A stretch of DNA of 64,000 bases, taken from NCBI GenBank assembly GCA_905250115.1, contig CAJNOI010000238.1:1-64000 (forward strand), written 5' to 3'. A program made the position numbers and the translations under genes. Positions 38,736 to 51,119 of the stretch are shown here, in pieces (the first letter of the stretch is position 1; every line of letters begins with the position of its first letter). This stretch comes from Adineta steineri (lineage: Eukaryota > Rotifera > Eurotatoria > Adinetida > Adinetidae). Below the pieces are notes generated by a model. The model ran no database searches, had not been told where the DNA came from, and was given only the letters and a program-made list of their open reading frames with translations.

Positions 38736-39060
38736 ATCCGATGAGATTTCAATATGTAATGATCAAAAAACATGATCCAGTCATTTTATTAGCTTTCCAA
38801 CATTATTCGTAAAATCAATGTGCCAAAATTTCGGTTAGATGCGTTTTATACGGCAAAATGCATCAAGCCTGAAATTGTTTTAGCAAATAGATTGCAATGA
38901 GCACTTTTCACGGTAAAAGTTTCAGGCTTGGTGTATGTTGCTACTTTTAAAACGCACCGAATCGAGATTTTAGCATATTTTCGATATCAATAATGCTTAA
39001 AAACTAATAAAATGACTGAACCATGTTTTTTGATCATTACACATCAAAATCTCATCGAAT
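38736..39060. mobile_element. Foldback/MITE-like element with long inverted arms
   Basis: A 325-bp sequence whose ends are inverted copies over about 75 bp: CGATGAGATTT..TAATGATCAAAAAACATG on the left and its reverse complement on the right. Weaker pairing continues inward (GTTTTATACGG.. / ..AAAACGCACCG). There is no coding capacity. I could not fix a target duplication. It lies about 30 bp upstream of the truncated first C2 exon of the NRPS. Confidence 0.75.
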
Positions 39061-39368
39061 AGAACTGATAATTTCAGGAAGTAAATGACTCAGTGTCCTC
39101 TACAACATATAAAAAAAATCAGACAATTCTGAATCATCTCACCATCGTTGGTATCCTTAAGTAGCTAACATCTTGTTCAGAAGCTCATTCTTAAAAATCG
39201 ATTATTTCAGTCGAGGCTCTTTATAAGAATGTAATATTTTAAATTTGATAGTTTGGTGATGAAACTGAGGACTTGGCTAGGCTATAGTTAAGACAGCTGT
39301 TAACTAATACGAAAGGTTTTATTATGAGTTAGATGACTTATTGACTAATTGGAATAGCTCGTTCAAAA

Positions 39369-40019
39369 TTACTTACTTTTAGCAATTGTTTCGTTGCTAT
39401 ATAGTAATTCTTGGATCTTCTTTTTAACATAGGGGAAGCAATATCGTTCGTTTTCTTGTCGCCATATTGGGTCCTTATAAAAATCCATGCGAAAAATTTG
39501 CTGACATTTCTCTTTTGATTCACATTGGCATTTTATTCCAACCTGAAGAGAATCTTCGGTCAGAAGACATCCATAATTGCGTGTTATTTCTTCACCAATA
39601 TCAATGTCTCGTAGTGCGTAGCATTTTGTGACTTCAATAAAGCCAATATTTGGGTCACAAGAATGGTTAATGAATAAAGTATGGGGAAAACGCTTTTCAC
39701 AATCATCAACATTATCAGAATCCATGACTGTATATTTAAATGGAACATTGAATAGATTATCGTCAACCATGTATGCTTGATAATTAATGAGTTTGCTTAA
39801 TTTTGGGTTATTTTCAATCAACCTGAATAATTCTGCTTTGGTATATTTTCCTCGTTGATCATTATCAGGATAAAATGGCCATTCCTCGACCAAAGGGTTA
39901 TATTCGTAAATCAATTCTTCACCTTTGGAAATTTTTTCCACTGCGAATACACCCTTCTCGTCGACACCGTATTTTGAGTCGTTCATAACTTTCAACTGAA
40001 CTTTTTTGTAGAAAGGCAT
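39369..40019 (-). CDS. Small SET-domain protein (putative lysine methyltransferase)
   Basis: A single open frame of 216 codons starts at ATG 40019. SET motifs are visible: GVFAVEKISKGEELIYEY near residues 23-40, INHSCDPN near 117-124, then ALRDIDIGEEITRNYG, followed by a cysteine pair (CQCESKEKC) in the post-SET position. SET proteins transfer methyl from S-adenosylmethionine to lysine; the substrate here is unknown. It has no N-terminal partner domain. The stop overlaps a perfect GTAAGT donor-like sequence at 39371-39376, so the frame could continue into another exon downstream. No stops or shifts interrupt it, unlike the genes to its right. Confidence 0.75.
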   Translation of the reverse strand: MPFYKKVQLKVMNDSKYGVDEKGVFAVEKISKGEELIYEYNPLVEEWPFYPDNDQRGKYTKAELFRLIENNPKLSKLINYQAYMVDDNLFNVPFKYTVMDSDNVDDCEKRFPHTLFINHSCDPNIGFIEVTKCYALRDIDIGEEITRNYGCLLTEDSLQVGIKCQCESKEKCQQIFRMDFYKDPIWRQENERYCFPYVKKKIQELLYSNETIAKSK

Positions 40020-40138
40020 TTTTCAAACAATATCTGAAATAAAAACATAGGCCGATCAAGACTTACTCTTCTCTTATATTTTAGTAATAGCAAAAAGATA
40101 TTTTAGCATTCAGAATATGTGATGTATTAGTCCTTTTC

Positions 40139-40205
40139 CTGAGGGTGTGTGTATGAAGATGAAACTGATGTGTAAATCTTCTACCCACATACACACTCTC
40201 ACTCT
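40139..40205. repeat. G/T-rich hairpin
   Basis: GAGGGTGTGTGTATG pairs imperfectly with CATACACACTCTC across a short AT core. It overlaps the donor side of the PKS dehydratase fragment. It belongs by composition with the G/T-rich stretches at 470, 19061 and 57222. Confidence 0.55.
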
Positions 40206-40208
40206 TAC

Positions 40209-40736
40209 CAGACCTTCAAAAATGATCATCGATTCGTTGACTGTCGTGTCGCCACTTGATAGAATCAATAAGTCACAAGTCTATGTTCGCTCTTGACTTA
40301 TGCCACACACGACATCGTGGTAATTTCAACGCAATTCAACATCTGAATGGGATGTATTCACTTTGCTCGTAGCAACAAATTTCTGAGTACTAACAGGAAG
40401 GACTGTAAAATCAACACCAAGTAACAAAACTAGAGGTGACTGCGGAAGAGTATCCAATATAGTTGAATGAAGCAAATGATAGTAAGAGAAATCAGTAATT
40501 GCATCAAGATTGCTATGAATTTGAGCAGCAGCAGTAGATGTCGTACCACAGAATGATTGTATGTTTTGAGAAGAAGGTCCATATTGATAACCTCGCGTTG
40601 ACAAATGAGTATAAATACTAGTTGCATCAGTCGTGAACCAGGTATTGTAAGTTGGGCTGGTAGAAAGTAGTGTTGTTGATTTTCGTTGAATTGCGGATAC
40701 ACAAGCAAGTAAATCGTTTGTTTTTACTGGATTCTC
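40209..40736 (-). pseudogene. Isolated PKS dehydratase (DH) fragment
   Basis: One exon-like segment (acceptor TTATAG, donor GTAAGA) encodes part of a polyketide synthase dehydratase/product-template fold. RGYQYGPSSQ, FSYYHLLHSTILDTL and VDFTVLPVSTQKF match the DH remnant at 53.6-54.0 kb, which has SAYQYGSSFQ, FYLLHPSIMDSS and TFLPVRIQKF. Two in-frame stops interrupt it: TGA after VELR and TAG after SQERT, at Trp and Gln positions by context. No other PKS domain is attached. It lies about 70 bp downstream of the BLTP1-like gene end. It is either a second PKS copy's remnant or a piece separated by rearrangement. Confidence 0.75.
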
Positions 40737-40808
40737 CTATAAGAAAAAGAGAATATAGATATTCATCAATAAACTTACATTGTTTTTAACTGATCATTAT
40801 TAGAATTT

Positions 40809-43800
40809 TATTCATTAACATTTTGCATTTGTTCTTGTTGTAAATTCGTTTGTCTATCTTGTTATTGTCGTAATGTTACATGTTCACGTGTTTGTTCAAG
40901 AAAATCAAGTAATAATGGATGAATAGTTATTTGTATTGTAGGCTATTGTATCATAGCACGACAATAGAAACTAGCTCGTTTATTTAATGCACTGTTCATA
41001 GTATTATTATGTTTAGAATTATAATGTATATCAGCATCAACACCCGGTAAGAAAAATATGTGATACTTGATATTCAATTTTATTTATATATACACTTGAA
41101 TCAATACTTACTTGAGACTGCTATTGTTTAGTTGAATTTATTGTTGTAAATGATGAATTTGATATTAAATCACGACATGTATACAGATTACATGAATCAC
41201 TAGCAATTTGAACTTGAAAATTTAATTCTAAATCTATAGCTGGTGCAAATGTAATTTCATTTAGTGTATTGGTTGTTATTAATTGATGATCATCGAACAT
41301 TGATGGATCTTGTAATGGAAACCTAAAATAATAAATTTATTATAAAATTAAATCTGAATTGAAACTCTTAAATATTTACCGAATACTAATATTTGATGCT
41401 CGTGTTGTTCCGTTTTCTGTCTCATCTTCATGTATTGATGATGGTCGTTCCCCCTTTTCCGAACTATAAACAAACAAAACAAAAATGAGAAAACTATTCA
41501 TGTAGTTGTTATTAATCATTTCATGTTTCTTTGCGAATTGCTTCATGCTTTCTATTAATGTCTGATAAGTAGGATCATATGAATTTATTTTATTGTGCTG
41601 TCTGAAACAACAAAGCAAATCAAAGCAGCATATCATATAAAAAGCATGGTTTTAAAAGAAATCTTGAGTTTATTTAAAGCACGAAATTAAATCCTACATT
41701 CGTTGACGGTGTAAACCTGACGACGAGGCAAGTGTGGCTGCTTACACCAGTTAATAACGCTGCTTACTATTAGCATGCATATACGAAGCAATATATGGAT
41801 TTTTCTTTTTATATTTTGGGAGAAAAAAAGTGCGCTAATTAAAAGAGAAACTTACTGAGTATGATGTGAAGGTCTACTAGGATCATGTGATTGTGTTCGT
41901 TTGTGACTTCGTGAATCAATACGATTTCGATCACGATTATGACCAGACTAAATAAAAAGATAATTGTATTAGATTTATCTTTGTTTTTTTTAAACTATTA
42001 ATAAACATGTAAATAATTCACATCAAACAATACAATATAGTTATGAATATCAGAAAACTAAAACGAATTAGATTTATATAAAGACATGCACATAGAACAC
42101 AACATCGAACATAAATTAAAATTCGAACCATTAGTATATTTGACCGTCGTGATAATTCATTTTGTTGTTGAATAGTAATAATATGTTGTTGTTGCTGTGG
42201 TGACTATAAAACTTATTTTTTTATACGATGCTAGATTTTCACACATACTTCCACAAGAAACTAATTACTGTCTCCTCGTCAATAAGACTTTTACCACTGG
42301 TAAAAATGCTAGTTAGCAGAAATTCGGAAATCCCTAACTCAAATTTCATACAACTAGTAATTACTGTCAACATTGGTATATATAATGATTTTCTAGCTCT
42401 TAATATTAAATTATATTTCTCTATAAATCTTTTATACCTTATTTGATTGTTTTTTCATAATTTGTGATATTTCTGATTTAACCGTATGTAATAACTCCTT
42501 TTCCAACCATTCATATCTTGCTAATTCTGGTTTTAATGTTTCATAAGATGTTTGAGATCGTCTGTTAAACAAAAATATTAAAAAAATGTCATATTTCAAA
42601 TATATTTTACTTTAATGTTTCAATTTTTTGTCCTAATATTAAATGTTCATATTCTAATCGTTTTATTCTTTCATCATCTTCACTTTCATCAATATTTTCT
42701 AAAATATTTTTTGTACTACCAGCTTGTGCATTTAATAAATTTGAATTTGATGAAGAATTATTTTCGTCATTTGAATGATTAATTGGTTCAATTAATTGTG
42801 TTGATGTTATTGTACGAATTAATTGTGAAAAACGTTTACCAATAATTGAATCAAGATTTATATCAATACCTTTCATATCCCATTGAACATTTAAAAACCA
42901 TTTTGGACTACGAGAGTTAAGTATATGTTTAGCACGTGAATGCATTAAATATTGGCCACTTGGTACACAACACGCATTTAAAATAATATTTGGCGATGAT
43001 AATGAACGCGCAGGTTTCCAATTTTTATTTGTTTGTTGAAAATTTTCAGCAAAACGAAAACGAAAACCTTCAAATGAACTTGAACTTATTATTGCACCAC
43101 ATGAACATGCTGATATTGTTGTTTTATCAAGTATCGGAATAGATTCTTGAGTTATTATTCCTGATGATGTTAAATTATCCGTTGTTGTTAATTTTGTCGG
43201 TGGATTATATTGTTGAAGTGATATAGCAATATCTCAATCAACAATATGTAATTGAAACATAAGATTAAGTTCTCTATTAGATGTAGAAGATGTTGGAATA
43301 TTAACAATTGAACGTAAACGTGTTGTACTATTTATTGTAGTTATAAATGCACCACGTTGTTCATTCCAATGTTCATAAGTATTTTTATAATTTAATCAAT
43401 AGCGTATTCCTATATATAAAAGAAATTGAATGAAAAACAAACAAAACAAGAAGTTTTACATACCTTTATCAATAGCACCAGGTTGCCAATAGAAACTTGG
43501 TTTTGTTAAACGAATAAAATAAGCTTCTTTATCTGGATCATCCGACTAAAATAAGAATTAAGTTTTTTGTTAAAAGAAGAAAAACTTGAAACTTACTTGT
43601 AATGAATTTTTTAAAAGTAATTTTGTTTCAAAATAAGCAGCATCTTGAAAACTACCTGTATGTAATAACTGTCCTAGACTAAGTTTAATATTTAACAGTG
43701 CATTAATTAATGGTTTATTATATAATAATAAAGAATTTTTTTCATCATAATTTGTTAACTTCACAAATATTGGTACTTTTTTATCACCATTTTCAAATTT

Positions 43801-46800
43801 AACTATTGTATTTGACGGCGTTTGACCCATAACTTCAAAACCTTTCATTGATATATCTATTTTATATGTAAACAATGTTGGTGGTGTTGTTTGTTGATCT
43901 TTTTCTGGTTCATCATCATCGTCATCTTCATCTTCATTTTCATTTTCTGTATCTGTTGAACCAATACGCATAATAGGTACTGTTGATGATGATGATAAAC
44001 GCGTATGTTTTGTTGCTCCAAAATGAAATTGATCAAATCCAGAAACTTTTTCAATAATTTCATTTGTTTCATGTATAATTACTTTTGAAACAAAAACTAA
44101 TTGTGCAAGAAAATCAGCTGTTATAGTTAATTTAAGTACATCAATTTTTGTATAAAGATTTAAACGACCTTTTTTTTATTTTCTTGTTCTTGTTGAATAG
44201 AATAATTTCCATAACAATGTACTTCAGGAAAATCAACTCGTACATAATTATCTGAACTAATTGTTGGAGGCTGTTGATGATCATGATTATTATTATTTAA
44301 AAAATGTAAAACATGTTTATGTATAATAGTTGTATAACGTGATTTCATTCCACCAATATTAGCAACATCTATTTTATATTGAGCTTTTAATGTTGAAAGA
44401 AGTGTTGTAGAAAATATCATTCCTTGACAATGTACTGTTATATGAGCTTCGAGTATAGGTCGTTTCGATGATGTTGATAGATTTTGTTGAGTTTGTAATG
44501 GATGTGAATTAATATTATGATTAATTGAATCTTTACGACGTGTACCTAAACGTTTTTTTGTGGTTGTTGTTTGTCTTAATGGAATTGGTGTATGAGATTC
44601 TTCAATGGTATGATTTAAATTTGTATGAATTAATTCATTATCTGTATGTTTTTGTTGGTATTGAAGATGTTTGTTGTGTATCTTCGGGAAGAAATTATTG
44701 AACATAAGATGTTATTAAACGACCAGCACGATTAACAAGATTATGAACTTCTTGTGATCTTAATGGTACATCCATTGCAATTGTACCAATATTTGTTACA
44801 CTACTTAATATTAAATTAATACCACGCGTTTCAAGTGATGTTCATACTTGAGATTTACCAACAATTGTATCAAGAACAGATATTTATCGATTGAAAGATT
44901 ATCGGTAGACGTAGAAAGAGTTTCTTTTAAAGAAAGTGATGTTGAACCAATTTTAAAAATTAATGAACCATCATATCTAAATATTAAATTTAATTAAGTG
45001 TGTAATATTAATCTTCATCTTACTTTTTTGTATTTTGATTATTTATTGTAGATTGTAAAGCTCAAAGTCTTTGTGATAAACTAACATTTTCTTGAACTTT
45101 TTTCATACAACCATTAACTTTTAAACCACCTAACGAAGGTGCATAATGTATTTCATCAATAATTAACCAACCAAATGATGAAAGTAACAGTGTTTCATTT
45201 GTTACATTTATTGCCATATGACGTGTTGGATGTTGTTGTTGTGGTACATGTTCATTTGGTGGTTGTGAACCACTTCGTTGCTGTTTTCGTGATATTATTG
45301 ATGGTTGATTTGGTTTTATTTCTGGTACAATTCTATAATTAGAAACAAGTTCACGTAATTTTTTCCAACATTGTCGTTCAGAATTATCTAATTCATTATT
45401 ATCAAGATGAAGGATATTCGGGTCAAGTGATCTTAAAACAAGAATTTGAATACCATTTTCAAATGTAAGAATAGTAGAATCATTTTGTTGTTCATTTGTA
45501 TTTGTATCAAATTTTGTTATTTCATCAATACCTGTATATTCAAGTGCATTACCAACAACTGTATAAAATTGATAAATAAGACGTATAAGTGATAACTTTA
45601 CTTCGTGTTGTACACGTTGAGCACGTGTACCAGCTTGTACATTAGCAGAATGTAATTGATCATATTCAGGTGATTGTCTACAAATACTTTGAACACTTAA
45701 ATTAGTTACAAAAAGTACTGATAATTCATTCGATGTATTTAATATTGATTAATAAATATGTGATAGACGAAATTGAACGATTGATGATAAAGGATGATTG
45801 ATTGATGATTGAGATTCATTTGTTGGTTAATCTGGTAAAATTTTTACATTAAATCATTTAATTTGTGCAGAACCAAAAACCATCTGACCTAATTTTTCAA
45901 ATAATGGTTCGATTGATGATGAAACAGATATTTCTACATCAGCATATTCAAGTAAAATTTTAAATAATTGTTCAACTGAACCAGCATATTCACGTGTTAT
46001 ATCCGTATAATAAGTTGTTTCATTATCATGATTACTATCATTTAATCGTATACCACTTGTATTACCTTCAAAATCTGATTCATCATGACCAACACTTAAA
46101 CGTTTGTAACCATTTGTATTGTTTACATTAACTGCTGGTTCAAAACGTCGTATAGCATCAGCTGTAATATATTAGAGAAAAAAAAACAAATGAGAAATTC
46201 AATTCTAATATATTAATTTATTTGATTTTTATATTTTGTTAAGAAAGAAAAAGAAGCACCATAATCATGCACATGCATCTATTACTTTTTGTTTATTAAA
46301 TAACTCCATATACACCATATATGTAAATATATATATATATATTATTCGATCATGTGAATGAATAGGTGAATAAGCATGTTTAGTATTTTATTTCATTTAT
46401 AATATCCTTTTATTTATTTATTTATATCTTACCTTCCTGAACTATTATACTTATATGATCTGTGGTTGGTGCTATAATACACATTTACGAATTCGTGCTT
46501 GTACGAATAGTGAGATAAGACGAAAAGGTGCAAAACAACAGTTAGAATTAGGGAAAAGAAGAATACGAAGTTGGGTGTAGTAAGAAATATAGATTAAAAT
46601 AAACTGAAGCGAGTACTAATCAGTTTGCTTAGTCTTACAGTCATTGAGCTTGAACAGAAATCAGTATTTTATCTAGTGGGGAATAGGGACATGGAACATT
46701 TTGCACTACAGAAGTCTGCATTTATCCCACCTCCCCCTAATCAACTACTATCTATTTGCAAGTGTCATTCTATAAATTACTGCAAAAAAAGTGCTTTTAT

Positions 46801-48002
46801 ATATCGTATTATGTGTTTTCATCTATCATTCACTAAGTACAAAACAAAAGCAAGAAATAAACATTTTCTAAATATTAATCCTACCGTTGGATATTTTTTC
46901 TCGCATAACTACTCATGAAAAAAGAAAATAATATTTTGATATATTGATTAACGAAAAAAAACTAAATTAATAATTTGAATTTAAAATAAAATTTACCTAG
47001 AAAACTTGATGCACGTCGACCATCACCTCCAGATAAATCATTGTTGTCATTATTCATTTCGATCGTTGTGTCTTTATTGTTTATATTTGATCGTGTATTT
47101 TGTACTGTTGTACGTCTTTGAATAGCTGAACCATTTGTTATTGAACTATCATATCCATCATGTTGTTTAGTTGGTATATGTGTTGGAGGACGTGGATGTG
47201 CTGTAACAAATTCATGTCCAATTAAACGTTGAACACGATCAACCATTGTTGGTGCTCGTACAACAGCTGGTGGTTGTTCTTGATCATTACTAGTTGTTGG
47301 TAATATACTATTGATAGGTGATGTTGTTGTTGATGATGAAGGTGGTTGAACAATAATTTTATGTGGTTGTTGTTTAATTGTTTGAGCCCATTCACGACAT
47401 GATACACGTATACCTTGTTTAAGTAATTGTAAGTCTAGTATAATATTTGGTTGAAGATTCATATTCATTTGAGTATTACAATTAAATTGTTTGCGGAGTT
47501 CAGTAACCAATTGACAAACAGGATGCGAAAGAAGGTATTTTGTTTTTGAAGTTAATAAATCATAGAATTTACTTTGTGATAAAGTTGATACAGGTTTTGT
47601 TTCAACAAGAAAATAAGTTAGAATAACATCAAGACGCTTTTCACGTTTACGAAGTAGTTTTTCTACTGCTTTTTGTATACGATTAATAACACAAAACCAA
47701 ACAGGAACCGTTGGTGGTAATATTAAAAGAAAATTCCAATCATAACGTGTATATGAAAAAAGTTTTTTAAGTGCTGTAACAGTTTGTTTTGCACTAGCTG
47801 TACTTGTACGTGGTCGTTTGGATGAATTCGATGTTGAATGTGTGTGATGTGATGGGTAAAGGAAATGATACCCAGACATGATCAATTGAATCATTAAATA
47901 AATTATTTGATGATGACCTAGATAATATTGGAACGACTGAAGAATTAGTTGTAGTAGTAGCCGGTGGAACGTTTGTAGGTAAATTTATTGCCGATGGATT
48001 TG
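40809..48002 (-). pseudogene. BLTP1: BLTP1/KIAA1109 (tweek)-like gene, 3' part, decayed
   Basis: BLTP1 is a giant bridge-like lipid-transfer protein at membrane contact sites. This segment holds its later portion in many exons, for example 46997-48002 and 45024-46161, ending near 40809 after HPLLLDFLEQTREHV. Family-like stretches include DWNFLLILPPTVPVWF, LKAQYKIDVANIGGMKSRYT and YWLNYKNTYEHWNEQR (reading the stop as Trp). Stops fall at Gln or Trp positions, for example after GSAQIK (TGA), LPD (TAA), SQRL (TGA), GKSQV (TGA), HIVD (TGA) and STKQ (TAG). Single-base shifts occur near 47.85, 44.88, 44.68 and 44.17 kb, mostly in A/T runs. The frame is otherwise well kept, so decay is recent or unusual in kind. 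Confidence 0.78.
46170..46990 (-). other. Intron of the BLTP1-like gene
   Basis: About 0.8 kb between an exon ending at 46997 and one starting at 46161. It is AT-rich with a TA microsatellite near 46320-46345. A short plus-strand frame at 46625-46918 has no recognisable features. Confidence 0.6.
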
Positions 48003-48034
48003 CTAGTAATGGCCAAATATATAAAAATAATAAA

Positions 48035-48168
48035 TATGTGTCTTAATCACACGTCATAGTATGATAACTATCGGTAGCTGCTGTCTTAACTTCTAAGTTT
48101 TTCCAGTTTTATGAGTATTATTACGAAGTTTTAATAAATCAAAATGTACTAAACAATTCAAATTCGAA
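48035..48168. repeat. Left direct repeat flanking the PKS insertion
   Basis: About 130 bp related, in the same orientation, to 57373-57492. Shared runs include ATGTGTCTTA, TTATGAGTATTATTAC and ATCAAAATGT. It lies about 30 bp inside the BLTP1 intron acceptor at 48003. The two copies differ by substitutions and small indels. Confidence 0.75.
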
Positions 48169-48504
48169 CTTTTGTTTTTTGCTTCGAAACGATAAAATCA
48201 AAATGTTTTTCAAGTATTACATCTATGCATTATTAATGATAATTATAAGTCTATTGATCGATAGATTTATCTAAAAGTGTATTCATATGGTTTATGATGA
48301 AGTTGATTTCTGTATAATAGAAAAATAAAATTTAAGATTTTTACTGAAAAAATTTCTCAGTTTTAATTGTTAAGGAATCTACAAATGTTTTTCTACTATG
48401 ACAACTAATATATATGAAATAGATTTAATGAATAAGAAAACAAATAAGAAGTTTAGAAGTGAATAAATTATAAATACTTGAATAAATAATATAATTGTGA
48501 ATAT

Positions 48505-48780
48505 ATTTTAATTTTGAGCATCTAAAACATGTAATCGAGTATTATTAATGAGTGAATGTGTTTTGAGTTGTTTTAACATTTCATGAGCAATAGTTTCTTC
48601 TGATTTATTTCTACTAGCTACTATTTGATAAGATCCACATGGTTGAATACGACGTATTTGTCTAATAAGATTTTGAGCATATATAGATATAGACGATAAA
48701 GAAAAAGATGATAGTATTTGTAAAGCATAGATATCATTTGATGATGTCTTATTTTTTTGATTAGATAATTTCTGAATAAA
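48505..48780 (-). pseudogene. PKS C-terminal tail after the ACP
   Basis: An open stretch ends at TAA after LHVLDAQN. It contains YAQNLIRQIRRIQPCGSYQIV, which resembles the start of a thioesterase (the IRxIQPxGPY region that normally precedes GWSxGG). No GxSxG follows, so if this was a thioesterase it is cut short. It is followed downstream by AT-rich DNA and then the left direct repeat. Confidence 0.5.
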
Positions 48781-48799
48781 AAATGTAAATAAATTCTGA

Positions 48800-51119
48800 T
48801 TTACATTTCATATTTGCTTAATAGAAATGAGTTGAAGTATTATTTTGATTCGAACGATGTAGACAAAGAATATTTTCTAAACCAGTATATGTTGATGTAT
48901 TAGAAAATTGAACTTCATTTTCATTAATTGACTCAAAATCTGAATCTTGCTCTTTTGCAGCTGATGATGTTGTTTGTTCTTTTTCATTAAGTTTATTATA
49001 AACAAGTGTTGCAATTGTGTCAATTGAAAGTCCTTGAAAAGCAGATAATGGTATTTAAATACCAGTTTCTTGACCTAACCAATTATATAATGAAACAGCA
49101 GCTAATGAATCCATACTTTGACTAACAAGTGAACGATCAATAACTATACGATCAACACTAGCTGCACCTAATAATCGTGCAACAGCTGATTGAGTTTGTT
49201 CAATAATTGTTTCTTTTTTATTCATACTAGACTCAGTGGAATTATTTTTTCCTGATAATGATGATGATGATATTTGATCAACTATTTTTCTTAAATAAGA
49301 TGTAGCTAATATTGGATAATTTCGATGTAATGTTTGCCAATTAACAGCAAAAATAACAGGACATGAACAAATCTTTTGAGCTTGATGAAAACATTCAATT
49401 AATTCGAATACAGTTATTGTTGGCATTAATTCAAAATCTTGTGTTTCTTTTAAAGTACTGAGCATTTCTTTATGACGATGGAACATTCCAGCACCACTTA
49501 CAGCTGATAAACTAATTGAAAGTGCTGGTAAATTAAGTATTGTAAAACGATAATGAGCAAGTGCATCAAGAAATTGATTACTAGCATTACAACCAACAGA
49601 TGAAACTTTAAGTAAATAATTTCGAATTGATGAAAACATAATAAAAAAATGAATAGGAGCATGCAGAAATTGTGTAGCTTGATGAAGATACCAAGCACCA
49701 CGAACTTTTGGTGGTAAAACAAGTGATAAATGTTCTTGTGTTAAATTACCTAGAGTACGATCTTCTGAAACAACAGCACTATGAATAATACCACGAATAG
49801 GATAAGAAGTTTTTTGAAATCTTTCAATTAAATCATGAACTTGTTGAAAATTTGTTACATCTGCTTGAACAACATCAACATGAGCATTATATTCTTTTGT
49901 TGTTCGTTTTAATCTTAACCAATCATCATATTGTGGATTCGAAGGTTTTTCAAGTTGAACTAATGTTCGACGACTCATAAGTGCTATATGTTTAACACCT
50001 CGTTGTTCAATCATCCATCGAGACATTGTTAAACCAAGACCACCAAAACCACCAGATATTAAAATTGTTCCTTGATTACAAACTTCTGATGGAAACATTG
50101 TATTGTCACTTACAACTATTGATTAAGAAAATAATAATTGAAAGAAAATAAAAAGATATGATTACCTTTTAATAAGCTAGTAGGTTGTTTTTTATGAATA
50201 CTTAATGGTTGATCAGATGAACTTATACGAAAAACTGTTTTACCCATAACGTGACCACTATTACATCTTAATAATGCTTCTATTACTTGAGATGGTTCAT
50301 GACTAACTGTTGGTTCAACAGCACGTAATTTACGTTGAATAAATAAATCAATTGCTTCTTCAAGCATAAGATGAATAAGAGGTGATACATGATCAGCAAG
50401 TGAAATAAAATCTGATCTTAATTAAAACATTGATAAATTGCTATTATGATAAATATCTCGTTTATCCCATTCAACAAAATGACCATGATATACTAATAAT
50501 TTAATTGATTCTTTGAGTAAATTGCCTGATAACGAATTAACAATAACATCAACACCTTAGGGAAGAATTCGACGTATATCATTAACAAAAGAAGCATCTC
50601 GACTATTAAATACATGTTCAATACCATAATCTTCACGAAGAAAACGTCGTTTTTCTTCAGTGCCAGCTGTAGCAATAACACGAGCACCAATATATTGACA
50701 ATATCGAATACACCATTGGCCTGCAGCACCTGTTGCAGCATGAATAAGAACAGTTTGACCAGCTTGTAAATGAACACGATATTTAAGAGAATATATAACT
50801 GTTAAAATTGGACATGGTAGACCACATAATTATTCATCAGTAAGAGGAAAATCAGATGGAATACGTATAATAAGTTGTGAATTAATCATAATATGAGAAT
50901 GATATGTACCATCACCAGTAACACCGACAACATGATCACCAACTTGACAATTGGTTGTAGGACATGCACGTACAATAGTACCAACAAAATCTGAACCTGG
51001 TTCTGTATCTTGATTAACTTTTGGTTGATTTTCATTAGATTGTGCAAAAGTACGTGCATGTGGATAAAGACCACGTGACTTGAGTACATCACGAGAATTA
51101 ATACCAACACAATGAACAC
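48800..51119 (-). pseudogene. PKS ER (C-terminal part), KR and ACP domains
   Basis: ER: GDHVVGVTGDGTYHSH, then HAATGAAGQW (nucleotide-binding loop) and GVDVIVNSLSG. KR: ILISGGFGGLGLTMSRW (NADPH fold) and FSSIRNY; the position of the catalytic Tyr (NYAAAN in most KRs) reads GCNASN, so Tyr is replaced by Cys. ACP: SQSMDSLAAVSL with the phosphopantetheine Ser in DSL. In-frame TAA codons lie at 50830-50832, near 50561 and 50424, and at 49055-49057. The contexts TDE-LCGLP, LP-GVDVI, SMF-LRSD and TGI-IPLS each fit Gln. An intron lies at about 50111-50165. Confidence 0.8.

Noticed and set aside
46625..46918. A 97-codon plus-strand frame
   Set aside because: It lies in a BLTP1 intron, has no recognisable motif and starts without supporting context.
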